Of a stretch of 64,000 nt of DNA, positions 17,522 to 27,697 are shown in pieces. The notes under the pieces were generated by a model, which was not told where the DNA came from, did not search any database, and saw only the letters and a program-made list of their open reading frames with translations. Positions within the stretch are counted from its first letter, which is position 1; the number at the start of each line of letters is the position of its first letter. This stretch comes from Rhodobacterales bacterium (GTDB lineage: Bacteria; Pseudomonadota; Alphaproteobacteria; Rhodobacterales; Rhodobacteraceae), in assembly GCA_002747325.1 (NCBI GenBank), contig PDOZ01000027.1:1-64000 (forward strand), given 5' to 3'. Position numbers and translations under genes: made by a program.

Positions 17522-19342
17522 CTATTTTGCCACGTGAAGCGGACTGACATTTTCATCCATCTCGCTGGCGGCAAATTGCAGCCGGGCCAGCCGGGCATAC
17601 AAGCCATTTTCGCGCACCAATTCGTCATGTGTGCCCTGCGCCACGACATGCCCCTCTTCCAGCACGATGATGCGGTCCGCCTTCTTCACCGTCGCCAGCC
17701 GGTGCGCGATGATCAGGGTGGTCCGGCCCTCGGCCATGGTGTCCACCGCCTGCTGCACCAGCCGCTCGCTTTCCGCGTCCAGCGCCGAGGTCGCCTCGTC
17801 CAGAAGCAGGATCGGCGCGTCGCGCAGGATGGCGCGGGCGATGGCGATGCGCTGCTTTTGGCCGCCCGACAGCATCACGCCGCGCTCGCCGACATAGCTG
17901 TCATAGCCCTGCGGCAACCGGGTGAGAAACTCATGCGCCGCCGCCGCTTTTGCCGCCGCCTCAACCTCCGCATCGCTCGCCTCCGGGCGGCCAAAGCGGA
18001 TGTTTTCGCGCGCCGTATCGGCAAACACCGCCGCATCCTGCGGCACCAGCGCGATCTGACGGCGAAAATCGCTGCGGCGCAGGTTGCGCAGGTCAATCCC
18101 GTCGATGGTCACGCGCCCGTCGGTCGGATCGTAGAAGCGCTGCAACAGTTGCACCATGGTCGATTTGCCCGAGCCCGACGGCCCGACCAGCGCCACGGTC
18201 TCCCCCGGCTCGATGGTCAGATTTACCCCATCCAGCGCCTTTACATCGGGCCGGGACGGGTAGCTGAAACTCAGGTTTTCAAAGGCAATCCGCCCCCGAA
18301 CCGGCTCCGGCAAGCTCTGTGGCACCCCCGGATCCAGAACCGTGTCCTGCGTACCCAAAAGCTCCACCAGCCGCTCCGTCGCCCCCGCCGCGCGCTGCAA
18401 TTCGGACCAGATTTCCGACAGCGCGGCGACCGACCCGGCGGACATCACGGCATAAATCACGAATTGCACCAGCGCGCCCATGCTCATACTGCCCGCCCGC
18501 ACATCCGTCGCCCCGATCCACAGCACGCCGACAATGCCGGTGAAGATCAGCGCAATGACGATCATGGTGATCCAGGCCCGCACAGTGATGCGGGTCAGCG
18601 CCGATTTATAGGACTTCTCCGTCACTTCGCGGAAGGCGGCGCGGGAGCGGTCTTCATGGGTAAAGGCCTGCACCGTCTGCACCGAAAGCAGGGTTTCAGA
18701 CGCCGAACCGGACGAGCGGGCGATCCATTCCTGGTTCTGCTTCGACAGCGCCCGCAAGCGCCGCCCCAGCCCCAGAAGCGGCACCAGCACCAGCGGCACG
18801 AGGAGCAGCACCAGCCCCGTGAGCTTGGCCGAGGTCAGCAGCATCATCACCATGCCGCCGAAAAAGATCAGGATATTGCGCAGCGCAACCGAGACCGACG
18901 AACCGATGACCGTCAGCACCAGCGTCGTGTCGGTGGTGATCCGGCTCAACACCTCCCCGGTCATGATTTTCTCGAAAAAGGCGGGCGACATGCCGATGGT
19001 GCGATCAAAAACCGCGGCGCGAATATCGGCCACCACCCGCTCGCCCAGCCGCGTCACGAGGTAATAGCGCAGCCCCGTTCCCAGCGCGAGCAGCAGCGCC
19101 ACCAGCACCGCCGCCCCGAAATACCAGTCGAGCAGTTCCTCGGTCCCGCCCATGAATTCATCGACGATCTGGCGCACCGCGACCGGCATGACGAGCGAAA
19201 TCCCTGCCGTCAGGATCAGCGCCAGCCCGGCAAGAATAATCATGCCCTTATAAGGGCTTAGAAACGGCGCCAGCTGAACCAGCGCGCCGATCTGCTTCGA
19301 TTTCTGCCGGTCTTCCGGGTTCTCTTTACGCGTTTGCGACAT
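17522..19342 (-). CDS. ABC exporter, fused permease and ATPase (MsbA/LmrA-like)
   Basis: 606 residues. The N-terminal six-helix membrane domain (about 30-315) is followed by the nucleotide-binding domain with Walker A GPSGSGKST (about residue 388), Q-loop LVPQDAAVF, signature LSGGQ, Walker B ILLLDEATSALD and the H-loop IIAHR. It works as a homodimer to export lipids, peptides or drugs. Nothing nearby defines the substrate. The next gene on the strand, the acyl-CoA synthetase, starts about 100 bp downstream. Confidence 0.92.
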   Translation of the reverse strand: MSQTRKENPEDRQKSKQIGALVQLAPFLSPYKGMIILAGLALILTAGISLVMPVAVRQIVDEFMGGTEELLDWYFGAAVLVALLLALGTGLRYYLVTRLGERVVADIRAAVFDRTIGMSPAFFEKIMTGEVLSRITTDTTLVLTVIGSSVSVALRNILIFFGGMVMMLLTSAKLTGLVLLLVPLVLVPLLGLGRRLRALSKQNQEWIARSSGSASETLLSVQTVQAFTHEDRSRAAFREVTEKSYKSALTRITVRAWITMIVIALIFTGIVGVLWIGATDVRAGSMSMGALVQFVIYAVMSAGSVAALSEIWSELQRAAGATERLVELLGTQDTVLDPGVPQSLPEPVRGRIAFENLSFSYPSRPDVKALDGVNLTIEPGETVALVGPSGSGKSTMVQLLQRFYDPTDGRVTIDGIDLRNLRRSDFRRQIALVPQDAAVFADTARENIRFGRPEASDAEVEAAAKAAAAHEFLTRLPQGYDSYVGERGVMLSGGQKQRIAIARAILRDAPILLLDEATSALDAESERLVQQAVDTMAEGRTTLIIAHRLATVKKADRIIVLEEGHVVAQGTHDELVRENGLYARLARLQFAASEMDENVSPLHVAK

Positions 19343-19426
19343 TCATCCGCTCCTGAAATACCCCGCACAGATAGCGCCGCACCCCCCGACCCACAAGGCG
19401 GTGCGACAAAATGGGCAAGGGCAGGT

Positions 19427-21271
19427 TTATGCCTCGCCCGGCAGGATGCGCACGGCGCCTTTGGCGGCGGAGGAGGCGAAGGCGGCGTAGGCTTTGAGGG
19501 CGGTGGAGACCTGCCGCGCGCGCGGTTGGGCGGGGTGCCATGGCAGCGGGCCGAGGGCTTTGCGCCGCGCGTCCAGCACGTCGTCCGGCACGGCGAGGTG
19601 GATCGAGCGGTTGGGGATGTCGATCTCGATCGTATCGCCGGTTTCCACCAGTGCGATGTCTCCACCCTCCGCCGCTTCCGGCGAGGCGTGGCCGATGGAA
19701 AGGCCCGAGGTGCCGCCGGAGAAGCGTCCGTCGGTCAGCAGCGCGCAGCTTTTGCCCAGCCCCTTCGATTTCAGATAGGAGGTCGGGTAGAGCATTTCCT
19801 GCATCCCCGGCCCGCCCTGCGGCCCTTCATAGCGGATGATCACCACCTCCCCCGCAACCACTTCGCCGGTCAGGATGCCATTCACCGCCGCGTCCTGGCT
19901 CTCGTAAACCCTTGCGCTGCCCGTGAATTTCAGGATGCTTTCATCGACCCCGGCCGTCTTCACGATACAGCCATCGCGGGCGATATTGCCGAACAGCACC
20001 GCCAGCCCGCCTTCCTTGGTGAACGCATGCTCGACCGAGCGGATCACCCCGTTCTCGCGGTCCTTGTCCAGCGCCTTGTAGCGGTTGGCCTGCGAAAAGG
20101 CCTGCGTCGTGCGCACCCCTCCGGGCGCGGCGAGGAACAGTTCTTCCGCCGCCGGGTTGTTGGCAATGGCGATGTCCCATTTGGCAATCGCCTCGCCCAT
20201 GCTGGCGGAATGCACGGTGGACACGTCCGGGTTAATCAGCCCGCCGCGATGCAACTCGCCCAGAATGGAGAAAATCCCCCCCGCGCGGTGCACGTCTTCC
20301 ATATGCACGTTGTGGATATTGGGCGCGACCTTGCACAGGCAGGGCACCTGTCGGCTCAGCCGGTCCATATCGGCCATGGTGAAATCGACTTTCGCCTCAT
20401 GCGCGACGGCTAAAAGGTGCAGCACCGTATTGGTCGAGCCGCCCATAGCGATGTCGAGCGCCATCGCGTTCTCAAACGCCTCAAAGGTGGCGATTTCACG
20501 CGGCAAAAGCCCCTTTTCCTCGCCCTCATAATGGCGCTTGGTGATGTCTACGATCCTGCGGCCCGCCTCAAGGAAGAGCTGCTTGCGGTCGGCATGGGTC
20601 GCCAGCGTCGAGCCATTGCCCGGCAGCGCCAGCCCCAGCGCTTCGGCCAGACAGTTCATTGAGTTGGCGGTGAACATGCCGGAGCAGGAACCGCAGGTCG
20701 GACAGGCGTTTTCCTCGATATGCTGCACCTGTTCATCGGTAAAACTGTCATCCGCCGCCGCGACCATGGCGTCAACAAGGTCAACCTTCTTCATGTCGAG
20801 ATCGGCAATGTCGATCTTGCCCGCTTCCATCGGCCCGCCGGAGACAAAGATGGTCGGAATGTTGAGCCGCATCGAGGCCAGCATCATGCCCGGCGTGATC
20901 TTGTCGCAGTTGGAAATGCAAACCATCGCATCGGCGCAATGGGCGTTGACCATGTATTCAACGCTGTCGGCGATCAACTCGCGCGACGGCAGGGAATAAA
21001 GCATCCCGTCATGCCCCATGGCAATGCCGTCATCCACCGCGATGGTGTTAAACTCCTTGGCCACCCCGCCCGCTTTCTCAACCTCACGCGCCACCATCTG
21101 CCCGAGATGTTGCAAATGCACATGGCCGGGCACGAACTGGGTGAAGGAATTGACGATGGCGATGATGGGCTTGCCGAAATCGCTGTCGGTCATGCCGGTG
21201 GCGCGCCATAGCCCCCGCGCGCCTGCCATATTGCGGCCATGGGTGGATCGGCGAGAGCGGTAATAGGGCAT
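19427..21271 (-). CDS. ilvD: Dihydroxy-acid dehydratase
   Basis: 614 residues from the ATG at 21271 ([22 protein letters not shown]), with GGAG eight bases upstream. It dehydrates 2,3-dihydroxy acids to 2-keto acids, the step after IlvC in branched-chain amino acid synthesis. The iron-sulfur cluster cysteines are in NCDKITPGM and [18 protein letters not shown]-terminal [17 protein letters not shown] is also typical. Length is normal. It is not in an operon with ilvC, but lies on the same strand. Confidence 0.97.
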   Translation of the reverse strand: MPYYRSRRSTHGRNMAGARGLWRATGMTDSDFGKPIIAIVNSFTQFVPGHVHLQHLGQMVAREVEKAGGVAKEFNTIAVDDGIAMGHDGMLYSLPSRELIADSVEYMVNAHCADAMVCISNCDKITPGMMLASMRLNIPTIFVSGGPMEAGKIDIADLDMKKVDLVDAMVAAADDSFTDEQVQHIEENACPTCGSCSGMFTANSMNCLAEALGLALPGNGSTLATHADRKQLFLEAGRRIVDITKRHYEGEEKGLLPREIATFEAFENAMALDIAMGGSTNTVLHLLAVAHEAKVDFTMADMDRLSRQVPCLCKVAPNIHNVHMEDVHRAGGIFSILGELHRGGLINPDVSTVHSASMGEAIAKWDIAIANNPAAEELFLAAPGGVRTTQAFSQANRYKALDKDRENGVIRSVEHAFTKEGGLAVLFGNIARDGCIVKTAGVDESILKFTGSARVYESQDAAVNGILTGEVVAGEVVIIRYEGPQGGPGMQEMLYPTSYLKSKGLGKSCALLTDGRFSGGTSGLSIGHASPEAAEGGDIALVETGDTIEIDIPNRSIHLAVPDDVLDARRKALGPLPWHPAQPRARQVSTALKAYAAFASSAAKGAVRILPGEA

Positions 21272-21380
21272 TTGGGTACTCCTCAGTGTCCCGCCCCAAT
21301 TACAGGCAGTATTTGGGGGGTGCAATGGGCTTTGCCAAAAGCCGCCTGAAACAAAGTGTCAGACGCTCGAAACGCCCGCC

Positions 21381-21395
21381 CGACAAAATTTGTCG
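21381..21395. promoter_or_regulatory. Palindrome CGACAAAATTTGTCG upstream of the glutamate-type dehydrogenase
   Basis: A perfect 15-base palindrome, 74 bp before the dehydrogenase start and 110 bp from the divergent ilvD start. It shares its arms CGACA/TGTCG with the palindrome between sodB and ccmI. Possible operator, regulator unknown. Confidence 0.35.
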
Positions 21396-21468
21396 CAATC
21401 TGTATTTGACTTCGCCCGCGATTTGTCCTTTCCGTTAAGGAAATTCAAACCGAAAGGATTCCCCCGCG

Positions 21469-22869
21469 ATGCCCGAACAGGCTTTCCTCGACAGCGTGCA
21501 GCAATTCATCGACACCGCCATCGCCCATACCGACCTGCCCGAAGGGCTGGCGACGCGGATTGCGGCCTGTAACTCGACCTATTCCGTGAATTTCGGCGTG
21601 CGCCTCAATGGCAAGGTGCATTCCTTTCAGGGCTGGCGCTCGGTGCATTCGGAACATATCGAGCCGGTCAAGGGCGGCATTCGCTACGCCCCGGACGCCT
21701 ATCAGGAAGAGGTCGAAGCGCTGGCGACGCTGATGAGCCTGAAATGCGCGCTGGTCAACGTGCCGTTCGGCGGCTCCAAGGGGGCGCTGAAGATTGACCC
21801 GAACGACTGGACCGAAGACGAATTGGACCGCATCACCCGCCGCTTCACGCAGGAGCTGGCGCGCCGCGACCTGATCCATCCGGGCCGCAACGTGCCCGCG
21901 CCGGATATGGGCACGGGCGAGCGGGAAATGGCGTGGATGGCGGATGAATACCGCAAGATCGGTCGCGCCGACGCCATCAACAACGCGGCCTGTGTCACCG
22001 GCAAGCCGGTCGCGCGCGGCGGCATCGAAGGCCGGGTTGAGGCCACGGGCCGCGGGTTGCAATACGCCCTGCGCGCCTATCTGACGCACCCGGACACGCC
22101 GCCGGTTGCGGGCAAGAAAAGCATGGAAGGGCTGACCATCGTGGTGCAGGGCTTCGGCAATGTGGGCTATCACGGGGCCAAATTCTGCGCCGAGGACGGG
22201 GCAAAAATCGTCGGCATCGTCGAATATGACTGCGCGGTTTTCAACCCGGACGGGCTGGACATCGACGCCCTTCACGCCCACCGCACCGAGACCGGCTCCG
22301 TGCGCGATTTCCCCGGCGCCACCACCACCAGCAGCGCAGCCGGCCTGACGCATATGGCCGCCGACGTGCTGATCCCCGCCGCCAAGGAAAACGCCGTCAC
22401 CACCGAAAACTGCGACGACCTGAAATACGACCTGATCGTCGAGGCGGCCAACGGCCCCGTTACGGCGGATGCGGAAACCCGGCTTACCGCGCGCGGGGTG
22501 CAGATCCTGCCGGACCTCTATGTCAACGCGGGCGGCGTGGTCGTGTCTTACTTCGAGTGGGTGAAAAACATCACCCATATGTCCTTTGGCCTGATGGACC
22601 GGCGGGAAAATATCACCGTCGGCGAGGCGGTGGTGGATGCGCTGGAAAACATCACCGGCAGCCGCCTGCCCGACCGTCAGCGCGCCATCATCCGCCACGA
22701 AAGCCGCGAGATCGACCTCGTGCGCTCCGGCCTCGAAGAGATCATGGTCCGCGCCTTCGACGACATCATGGAGCAGAAACAGAAAACCCCCGATGTCACC
22801 CTGCGCACGGCGGCTTATATCGTCACGATTTTGCGCATCGCGGACTTCTACCGCGCCATCGGCCTGTAA
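21469..22869 (+). CDS. Glu/Leu/Phe/Val dehydrogenase (glutamate dehydrogenase type)
   Basis: 466 residues. It oxidatively deaminates an amino acid, most likely glutamate, to the 2-oxo acid with NAD(P)+. The substrate pocket KGGIRY and the catalytic lysine region FGGSKGAL are present, followed by the Rossmann dinucleotide fold GFGNVGYHGAKF (about 222-233). C-terminal AAYIVTILRIADFYRAIGL closes the protein. It is divergent from ilvD, with the palindrome at 21381 in between. Substrate preference among Glu, Leu and Val is not decidable by eye; Glu is favoured by size and overall resemblance. Confidence 0.9.
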   Translation: MPEQAFLDSVQQFIDTAIAHTDLPEGLATRIAACNSTYSVNFGVRLNGKVHSFQGWRSVHSEHIEPVKGGIRYAPDAYQEEVEALATLMSLKCALVNVPFGGSKGALKIDPNDWTEDELDRITRRFTQELARRDLIHPGRNVPAPDMGTGEREMAWMADEYRKIGRADAINNAACVTGKPVARGGIEGRVEATGRGLQYALRAYLTHPDTPPVAGKKSMEGLTIVVQGFGNVGYHGAKFCAEDGAKIVGIVEYDCAVFNPDGLDIDALHAHRTETGSVRDFPGATTTSSAAGLTHMAADVLIPAAKENAVTTENCDDLKYDLIVEAANGPVTADAETRLTARGVQILPDLYVNAGGVVVSYFEWVKNITHMSFGLMDRRENITVGEAVVDALENITGSRLPDRQRAIIRHESREIDLVRSGLEEIMVRAFDDIMEQKQKTPDVTLRTAAYIVTILRIADFYRAIGL

Positions 22870-22955
22870 CCGGACCGGCTGCAAAACACCGGCGCGCTGA
22901 CCGAAAACACGGTCCGGCGCGCCCATGACGGCCTGAACCGTCCAAAGAGGTTCCC

Positions 22956-23879
22956 ATGACGCAGGATCAGGACTTCCGCGAAGCCTTTCCCTTTTGCGCC
23001 GAGCGCTCGGCGGGGGTCGGGGAACCGCTGGTCGGGCTGGGGGTGCATCCCCAGCGCAACCTGCTGATCCGCTGGCCCAAGGCCAAATGGGGCAACCACC
23101 CGCGCATCGCGGCGGATATGTCGCTCAGTCAGGCGCTGGCGCTGCGCGCTGCCGCGGCGGCCGGGCTGCGCGTCGGGTTGATCGACCGCAAGGAAGAACC
23201 GCCGGGACGGATGCGGGTTTATCTTTACCCCGAGGGGCGGCAGGCCGATCTTGAACCACGGCAGCTCACGCCCTTCCTGCTGTCTGTGTTGCGCGGCACG
23301 CTGGACCTGAGCGCCCTGCCCCAGGCGCCGCAAAAGCTGTTGTTATGTTGCACCCACGGCAAGCATGACCGCTGTTGCGCCCGTTTCGGCTTCCCCGTCT
23401 ACAAGGCGCTGCGCGCGGCGGCGGAAGGCTCGGATTTCGAGGTCTGGGAAAGCAGCCATCTTGGCGGTTGCCGCACCGCCGCCGTGGCCCTGACCCTGCC
23501 CGCGCGGCACAAATACGGTCGCCTGACGCCGGAGCAGATCCCGGCATTTCTGGCGGCGGAAGCAGCCGGGCATCCCTACTGGCCAGCCTATCGCGGCAAT
23601 GCGGATCTGGACCGGCCGGGACAGGCGGCGGAGGCGGAAGCGGTGCGGGTGATGGGGCTGGAACGCGCGCCGCAGCGCCCGGAGCTGCACGAGCTTCAGC
23701 GCGACCCGACCCGCGTCACCTACCGCGCGCAATACGGCGAAACACAGCGCATCATCGTCGCCGAAGCATCGCGTTTTGGCATTTACGGCTCTTGCGAGGC
23801 GCTGCATGACGACACCCGCGCCCCGACCGAGACCACAATCTGGCGCGCCCGCTGCGCAGCGGGCAACGCCCCGGATTAA
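22956..23879 (+). CDS. Sucrase/ferredoxin-like family protein
   Basis: 307 residues with a thioredoxin-like [2Fe-2S]-type fold. The cysteine cluster CCTHGKHDRCCARFG is at 131-145 and SSHLGGCRTAA lies further on, as in the Suc_Fer-like family. An early name came from a suggested sucrose-splitting role; for bacterial members an electron-transfer or redox role is more likely, but no reaction is established. The stop shares TTAA with the stop of the convergent cytochrome gene. Confidence 0.8.
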   Translation: MTQDQDFREAFPFCAERSAGVGEPLVGLGVHPQRNLLIRWPKAKWGNHPRIAADMSLSQALALRAAAAAGLRVGLIDRKEEPPGRMRVYLYPEGRQADLEPRQLTPFLLSVLRGTLDLSALPQAPQKLLLCCTHGKHDRCCARFGFPVYKALRAAAEGSDFEVWESSHLGGCRTAAVALTLPARHKYGRLTPEQIPAFLAAEAAGHPYWPAYRGNADLDRPGQAAEAEAVRVMGLERAPQRPELHELQRDPTRVTYRAQYGETQRIIVAEASRFGIYGSCEALHDDTRAPTETTIWRARCAAGNAPD

Positions 23880-25054
23880 CGCTGTGCGCTCAGGCGCACC
23901 GCAACGTTGACCGCGTGACCAACCATGCTTTCGTCCGGGTAGCTCGCGCCGATGCCGAAATCGCGCCGGTCGAGCGTCACCGCGCCGGACATGGTGGCGA
24001 TATCCCCATCAATCGACAGGTCAAACGGCATGGAAACCGGCACCGCCGCGCCCCGCAGGGTCAGCGTGCCCTGCGCGACATAGCCTGCTCCCGAGCGCAG
24101 GATATCGGCGGCGAAGATGGCGGTCGGGTAGCTCTGCGGATCGAAGAACTCGGGCACCAGAACGTCTTTCGTCACCGACCCCAACCGGAGGGAGGCGATG
24201 TTGATCGTGACCTCCACCGCGCCGGGCGGGTCTTGCATTTCATCAAAAGTGATCGCCGCGTCCCAGGTCTCGAAATGCCCGGTCACTTCCGATCCCATCT
24301 GATTGACGGTAAACTCCAGCGCGCCTTCCGTCACCTGCCACGCGCCGGGCGCCGAAGCCGGGCCCGCCGCGCCGCGCGCCGCATCGCTGCCCGCGCTCAT
24401 GTAAACCGCGCCCATGGCCAGCGCATACAGCACGATCGCGACCACAACCGGCACGGCGCTGTGACGCGCGGCGGGCGGGGTAGCGAGTTTGTGGCTGCGA
24501 AACCCCATGCGCTTCATCGTATCGTCGCGGTCAAACACCGCATGTTTCACCGCCCCGGCGATGTGCAGCAGGATCGACACCATCATCACCTTGGTCAACA
24601 GCCAGTGCAGCCCGGCGAACAGTTCCATCAACTCCGGCGATTTCGGCACCAGCGGCAACCCCTGCCCGAACGGCCACCAGATCGGCGCAAATCCCTCGCT
24701 GGCCGCGTGTTCGGCCCAGCCGGTCAGCGGCACGAAGATCAGCGACAGGTAAAGCATCCAATGCACCAGCACGGCGACGAAGCTCTCAACCCGCCGATCC
24801 GGGTAAAGCGGGCGCGGCCCCTCCTGCACCAGCGACCAGAACACCCGCGCCAGCGCAACGAAGAACAGCAAGACGCCAACCGTCTTGTGCGCCGAGAACA
24901 GCGTCGCCTTGAGGGCCAGTTCGTCGGCGGTTTCGTAGCCCATATTGTTGGCCGCCATCCCCAGCGGGAACAGGGCGATAATCAGCAAAGCGGTCAGCCA
25001 GTGCAACATGCGTGACACGCTGCCATAGCTGGAAGGGGTGTTTCTGGCGGACAT
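23876..25054 (-). CDS. Cytochrome b561 fused to a YceI domain
   Basis: 392 residues. The N-terminal part (1-180) is a four-helix bacterial cytochrome b561 with candidate haem ligands His18 (MLHW), His56 (SAHKTVG), His150 (GLHW) and His164 (LLHIAG). A further membrane segment at about 200-220 anchors a C-terminal YceI-type lipocalin-like domain (about 235-392) facing the periplasm. YceI domains bind isoprenoid chains, so quinone-linked electron exchange is a reasonable guess. TATAAT (25078-25083, complement) lies just upstream and may be its -10 element. Confidence 0.88.
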   Translation of the reverse strand: MSARNTPSSYGSVSRMLHWLTALLIIALFPLGMAANNMGYETADELALKATLFSAHKTVGVLLFFVALARVFWSLVQEGPRPLYPDRRVESFVAVLVHWMLYLSLIFVPLTGWAEHAASEGFAPIWWPFGQGLPLVPKSPELMELFAGLHWLLTKVMMVSILLHIAGAVKHAVFDRDDTMKRMGFRSHKLATPPAARHSAVPVVVAIVLYALAMGAVYMSAGSDAARGAAGPASAPGAWQVTEGALEFTVNQMGSEVTGHFETWDAAITFDEMQDPPGAVEVTINIASLRLGSVTKDVLVPEFFDPQSYPTAIFAADILRSGAGYVAQGTLTLRGAAVPVSMPFDLSIDGDIATMSGAVTLDRRDFGIGASYPDESMVGHAVNVAVRLSAQR

Positions 25055-25161
25055 GGCGACCTCCTGTCATTGCAGTCATTATATATATGGGCCTGTTACG
25101 GCGCCGGAACAAGCATGCGATAATGCCTTGCGGTTGTCGCCGGGCCGGTTACGATACGCGC

Positions 25162-26463
25162 ATGGATCTTCTGACTGTCAACGACCGCCCCGGCGTCTAT
25201 CCGGCCTCCTATTATGCCGCCAGCGCCGAGCCGCTGGAGCCGTTCGCGCGCGCCGAGGGGGCACTGAGCTGCGATATCTGCGTCATCGGCGCGGGGTTCA
25301 CCGGGCTGTCCGCCGCGCTGCATCTGGCGCAAGCAGGCTATGACGTGGTGCTGCTCGACGCCTCGCGCGTGGGCTTTGGCGCCTCCGGGCGCAATGGCGG
25401 GCAGGCCGGGCAAGGGCAGCGGCTGGAGCAGGACGAACTCGAAGACCTCATGGGGGTCGACGCGGCGCGCGGGTTGTGGAACATCGCCACGCAATCGGTC
25501 GATCTGGTGCGCGATCTGGCCGCCAGACCAGAGGTGCGCGCGACCTTTCACGAGGGCATCCTCCACGCCGATCACCGCCCCCGCTTCACCGCCCATTCGC
25601 GCGCCTATGCCGACAAGCTCAACACCGAATACGGCTACGAGCGCATCCGCTTTGTCGAGCGCGACGAGATGCGCCACCTCGTCGCCTCCCCCGCCTATCA
25701 CAGCGGCACGCTGGACACCGGCGCGGGACATATCCACCCGCTGGAATTTGCCCTCGGGCTGGCGCGGCTGGCGGTCAAGGCCGGGGTGCGGGTGTTTGAA
25801 AACAGTCGGGTGACGCAAATCCGCGAGGGGCAACCGGCTGAAATCGTTACAGAAAATGCCAAGGTGCGGGCGCAATACGTCGTGCAGGCCATGAACGGCT
25901 ATCTTGGCGGGCTGGACCGCGAGGTGGCGGCGCATGTCATGCCGATCAACAATTATATCCTCGCCACCGAACCGCTGGGGCCGGAGCGTCAGGAAGCGCT
26001 GATCCGCGACAACCGGGCCGTGGCGGACAGCAAATTCGTGGTCAATTACTTCCGCTTTTCCGATGATCACCGCCTGCTCTTCGGCGGCACGGAGAGCTAC
26101 CGCTACCGCTTCCCCCGCGACATCGCCGCCAAGGTGCGCGTGCCAATGCTGGAGATTTTCCCGCAATTGCGCGACACCCGGATCGACCATGCCTGGGGCG
26201 GCACGCTGGGCATCACCATGAACCGGATGCCGCATTTCACCCGCCGCACGGGCAACATCCTGTCGCTGTCGGGCTATTCCGGGCACGGGCTGGCCATGGC
26301 GACGCTGGCGGGACAGATCGCAGCAGAGACCATCGCCGGACAGGCAGAACGCTTCGACCTGATGGCCTCGGTCCCGGCGCGCCGCTTTCCCGGCGGCCCG
26401 GCCCTGCGCTCGCCGCTCCTCGTGCTGGCGATGCTGTGGTATTCCCTGCGCGACCGGCTCTGA
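25162..26463 (+). CDS. FAD-dependent oxidoreductase, gamma-glutamylputrescine oxidase (PuuB)-like
   Basis: 433 residues from the ATG at 25162 (MDLLTVNDRPGVYPASYYAAS), a start typical of this group. A longer reading from 25012 runs through the divergent promoter. The FAD dinucleotide fold is CVIGAGFTGLSAALHLAQAGYDVVLLDA (about 37-64), and SGRNGGQAGQGQ follows. C-terminal LSGYSGHGLAMATLAGQIAAE is typical of the DAO family. PuuB oxidises gamma-glutamylputrescine in putrescine breakdown. No other puu gene is present, so the exact amine substrate is open. Confidence 0.82.
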   Translation: MDLLTVNDRPGVYPASYYAASAEPLEPFARAEGALSCDICVIGAGFTGLSAALHLAQAGYDVVLLDASRVGFGASGRNGGQAGQGQRLEQDELEDLMGVDAARGLWNIATQSVDLVRDLAARPEVRATFHEGILHADHRPRFTAHSRAYADKLNTEYGYERIRFVERDEMRHLVASPAYHSGTLDTGAGHIHPLEFALGLARLAVKAGVRVFENSRVTQIREGQPAEIVTENAKVRAQYVVQAMNGYLGGLDREVAAHVMPINNYILATEPLGPERQEALIRDNRAVADSKFVVNYFRFSDDHRLLFGGTESYRYRFPRDIAAKVRVPMLEIFPQLRDTRIDHAWGGTLGITMNRMPHFTRRTGNILSLSGYSGHGLAMATLAGQIAAETIAGQAERFDLMASVPARRFPGGPALRSPLLVLAMLWYSLRDRL

Positions 26464-26578
26464 GCCGCCCCATCTCCAGCATTGCAAAAAGCGGCGGGAA
26501 CGGGCATGCTGGCCCTATCCAACCCGGTTTTGCGCCCGCCTGACAGGCGCACGGGTTGTGTAACCATACCGCTTTGTT

Positions 26579-26594
26579 CCCGGTTTTTGCCGGG
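26579..26594. promoter_or_regulatory. Small hairpin in the leader of the TRAP operon
   Basis: CCCGG-TTTTTG-CCGGG, 35 bases before the start of the TAXI binding protein. It may be a leader hairpin or the end of PuuB-gene transcription. No clear U tail follows. Confidence 0.3.
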
Positions 26595-26629
26595 CGGGGT
26601 ATGCGTTCATCGAACGAAAGGGAGTTTAT

Positions 26630-27598
26630 ATGTTCGACAAAATCAAGACAGCCGCTGCGGTTATCGCCGCCACCACCCTGATGGCCCCGGCCGCCTATGC
26701 GGAAGAGTTCGTGACCATCGGCACCGGCGGCGTGACCGGCGTGTATTACCCGACCGGCGGGGCAATCTGCCGCCTCGTGAACAAGGGCCGCCGCGACCAC
26801 GGCGTGCGTTGCTCGGTCGAATCGACCGGCGGTTCGGTCTACAACATCAACACCATCCGCGAAGGCGAGCTGGAATTCGGTGTGACGCAGTCCGACTGGA
26901 TGTATCACGCCTATAACGGCACCTCGAAATTCGCCGACGCTGGTCCGTTCAAAGACCTGCGCGCCGTGTTCTCCGTGCATCCGGAGCCGTTCACCGTCGT
27001 CGCACGCGCCGATAGCGGCATCACCAAGTTCGAAGACCTGCGCGGCAAGCGCGTCAACATCGGCAACCCCGGTTCCGGTTCGCGCGGCACCATGGACATG
27101 CTGGTCGCCGCGATGGGCTGGACCACCGACGATTTCGCGCTGGCCACCGAGCTGAAAGCCTCCGAACAATCCGCCGCCCTGTGCGACAACCAAATCGACG
27201 CGATGGTCTACACCGTCGGCCACCCGTCCGGCTCCATTCAGGAAGCCACCACCGCCTGTGACTCGGTGCTGGTTGAGGTCTCCGGCGATGTGGTCGAGAA
27301 ACTGATCGCCGACAACCCGTTCTACCGCACCGCCACCATCCCCGGCGGCATGTATCGCGGCAATGACGAAGACGTGCACACCTTCGGCGTCGGCGCGGCC
27401 CTCGTGACTTCCGCCGCCGTGTCCGAGAACGCGGTCTACACGCTGGTCAAATCGGTGTTTGAAAACCTCGAAGACTTCAAAGGTCTGCATCAGGCTTTCG
27501 CCAACCTGAAGGCGGAAGAGATGATCAAGGACGGTCTGTCCGCCCCGCTGCATGACGGCGCGGCCAAGTATTACCGCGAACAGGGCTGGATCAAATAA
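26630..27598 (+). CDS. TAXI-family TRAP transporter solute-binding protein
   Basis: 322 residues with a signal peptide cut near residue 24 ([11 protein letters not shown]). The mature start [25 protein letters not shown] is diagnostic of the TAXI family. The periplasmic protein captures an organic anion for the membrane permease encoded next. Characterised TAXI proteins bind C4- and C5-dicarboxylates or glutamate-like solutes; the ligand here is not predictable by eye. GGGAG stands seven bases before the ATG. A G+C hairpin separates it from the permease gene. Confidence 0.95.
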   Translation: MFDKIKTAAAVIAATTLMAPAAYAEEFVTIGTGGVTGVYYPTGGAICRLVNKGRRDHGVRCSVESTGGSVYNINTIREGELEFGVTQSDWMYHAYNGTSKFADAGPFKDLRAVFSVHPEPFTVVARADSGITKFEDLRGKRVNIGNPGSGSRGTMDMLVAAMGWTTDDFALATELKASEQSAALCDNQIDAMVYTVGHPSGSIQEATTACDSVLVEVSGDVVEKLIADNPFYRTATIPGGMYRGNDEDVHTFGVGAALVTSAAVSENAVYTLVKSVFENLEDFKGLHQAFANLKAEEMIKDGLSAPLHDGAAKYYREQGWIK

Positions 27599-27618
27599 TC
27601 CACCCTTGCAAACAAGAG

Positions 27619-27641
27619 CCGGGACGCCGCGCGCGCCCCGG
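27619..27641. promoter_or_regulatory. Intercistronic hairpin between TRAP binding protein and permease genes
   Basis: CCGGG-A-CGC-loop-GCG-C-CCCGG forms a 5+3 bp stem with one mismatch and no U tail. Such hairpins often stabilise the upstream message, giving more binding protein than permease. The role is inferred. Confidence 0.45.
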
Positions 27642-27697
27642 TTCGTCATAACCGGATTAACCGGAATTTAAGTGTTAGGGGATAAAAGGGGGCTGAT

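Noticed and set aside
25078..25083. TATAAT on the minus strand before the b561-YceI gene, considered as a full promoter
   Set aside because: The -10 match is exact but no -35 box is found at 16-18 bp, so it is mentioned only in the gene entry.
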